This document shows positions 35,047 to 35,173 of a DNA stretch of 35,173 nt, in pieces. How positions within the stretch are numbered: the first letter of the stretch is position 1; each line of letters starts with the position of its first letter. Both the position numbers and the translations under genes were made by a program. This DNA is from Kiritimatiellia bacterium (GTDB lineage: Bacteria > Verrucomicrobiota > Kiritimatiellia > RFP12 > UBA1067): assembly GCA_016296065.1 (NCBI GenBank), contig JAEDKA010000038.1, positions 1 through 35,173 on the forward strand. The letters run 5' to 3'. A model generated the notes under the pieces. It did no database searches, was not told where the DNA came from, and worked only from the letters and a program-made list of their open reading frames with translations.

Positions 35047-35173
35047 ATGGAAAAGATCAAGCCCGGCATCGCGGCGGTTTTGGAAAAACTCCGATGGTTA
35101 GGGTTCCCGCTAACGCTTCACGGCTTCGCACTTTTCAACCATAATCAGGAGACGCTGTTTTGCAGTGATTATA
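35047..35173 (+). CDS. Partial CDS running off the right edge
   Basis: Frame open to the last base: MEKIKPGIAAVLEKLRWLGF, then PLTLHGFALFNHNQETLFCS. GGGAG lies 2 nt upstream of the ATG, closer than usual; in-frame ATGs farther upstream are possible starts. Not recognised; the 42 residues visible look like globular protein. Confidence 0.4.
   Translation, partial: MEKIKPGIAAVLEKLRWLGFPLTLHGFALFNHNQETLFCSDY

Noticed and set aside
34941..35069. N-terminal part of the long frame from 35069 on the minus strand
   Set aside because: Composition shifts to Gly/Pro/Arg-rich and overlaps a plus-strand frame open to the edge; the start was placed at GTG 34940.

Overview
The window looks like a chromosomal segment of a PVC-group bacterium, most likely Kiritimatiellota-like. 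This rests on gene content: many PEP-CTERM proteins ending in a VPEPTSGLLLLLGMAGLALKRKRA-type tail, a type III glutamine synthetase, a Bacteroidetes-type PurF and a P-II/Amt/outer-membrane-porin operon. It is an inference, because no rRNA or other phylogenetic marker is present. No tRNA, rRNA or CRISPR array was found.

Region 1 (1-10.6 kb, visibly AT-richer) is an array of five paralogous two-gene cassettes. Each has a roughly 200-aa protein made of two near-identical repeats, then a 23-nt intercistronic hairpin, then a 150-165-aa secreted PEP-CTERM protein. Pairs 1 and 2 run rightward and pairs 3, 4 and 5 leftward, so the array is partly an inverted duplication. A hipBA toxin-antitoxin operon lies between pairs 2 and 3, and an AAA/DUF4143 ATPase lies between pairs 3 and 4. 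Each ends in a terminator shared with the neighbouring cassette. A sixth, unrelated PEP-CTERM gene closes the region.

Region 2 (10.6-16.3 kb) is an accessory island. It holds a broken response-regulator fragment, an AbiEi/AbiEii type IV toxin-antitoxin pair, a Phd/ParE-like type II pair, a REP-associated Y1 (HUH) transposase with REP-like palindromes inside and beside it, and a tyrosine recombinase with a SHOCT-like tail. Two further copies of that tail lie as debris at 9.8 and 10.6 kb.

Region 3 (16.4-33.5 kb, GC-rich) is a nitrogen and glutamine neighbourhood. A leftward operon glnA(III)-purF-carA-pyrG joins glutamine synthesis to three glutamine amidotransferases. Then come a porin with a possible attenuator leader, a glutamate-cysteine-ligase-like gene, glnK-amt-porin, a glutamine-dependent nadE, and gltD without gltB. 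The 19-nt motif TTGGCAY-N5-GTGCTAA, which fits both a sigma-54 -24/-12 promoter and a palindromic operator, precedes glnA, glnK and gltD.

Region 4 (33.5-35.2 kb) holds a GNAT-type toxin-antitoxin pair, a Cys-rich unknown protein and a gene cut by the right edge.

The most unusual feature is that pyrG, carA, purF, the recombinase and the transposase all carry palindromic elements inserted in frame. One family (TTGACAGGATT...AATCCTGTCAA) occurs five times inside genes, always in the same reading frame (LTGLT...NPVNPVK), and once between glnK and amt.
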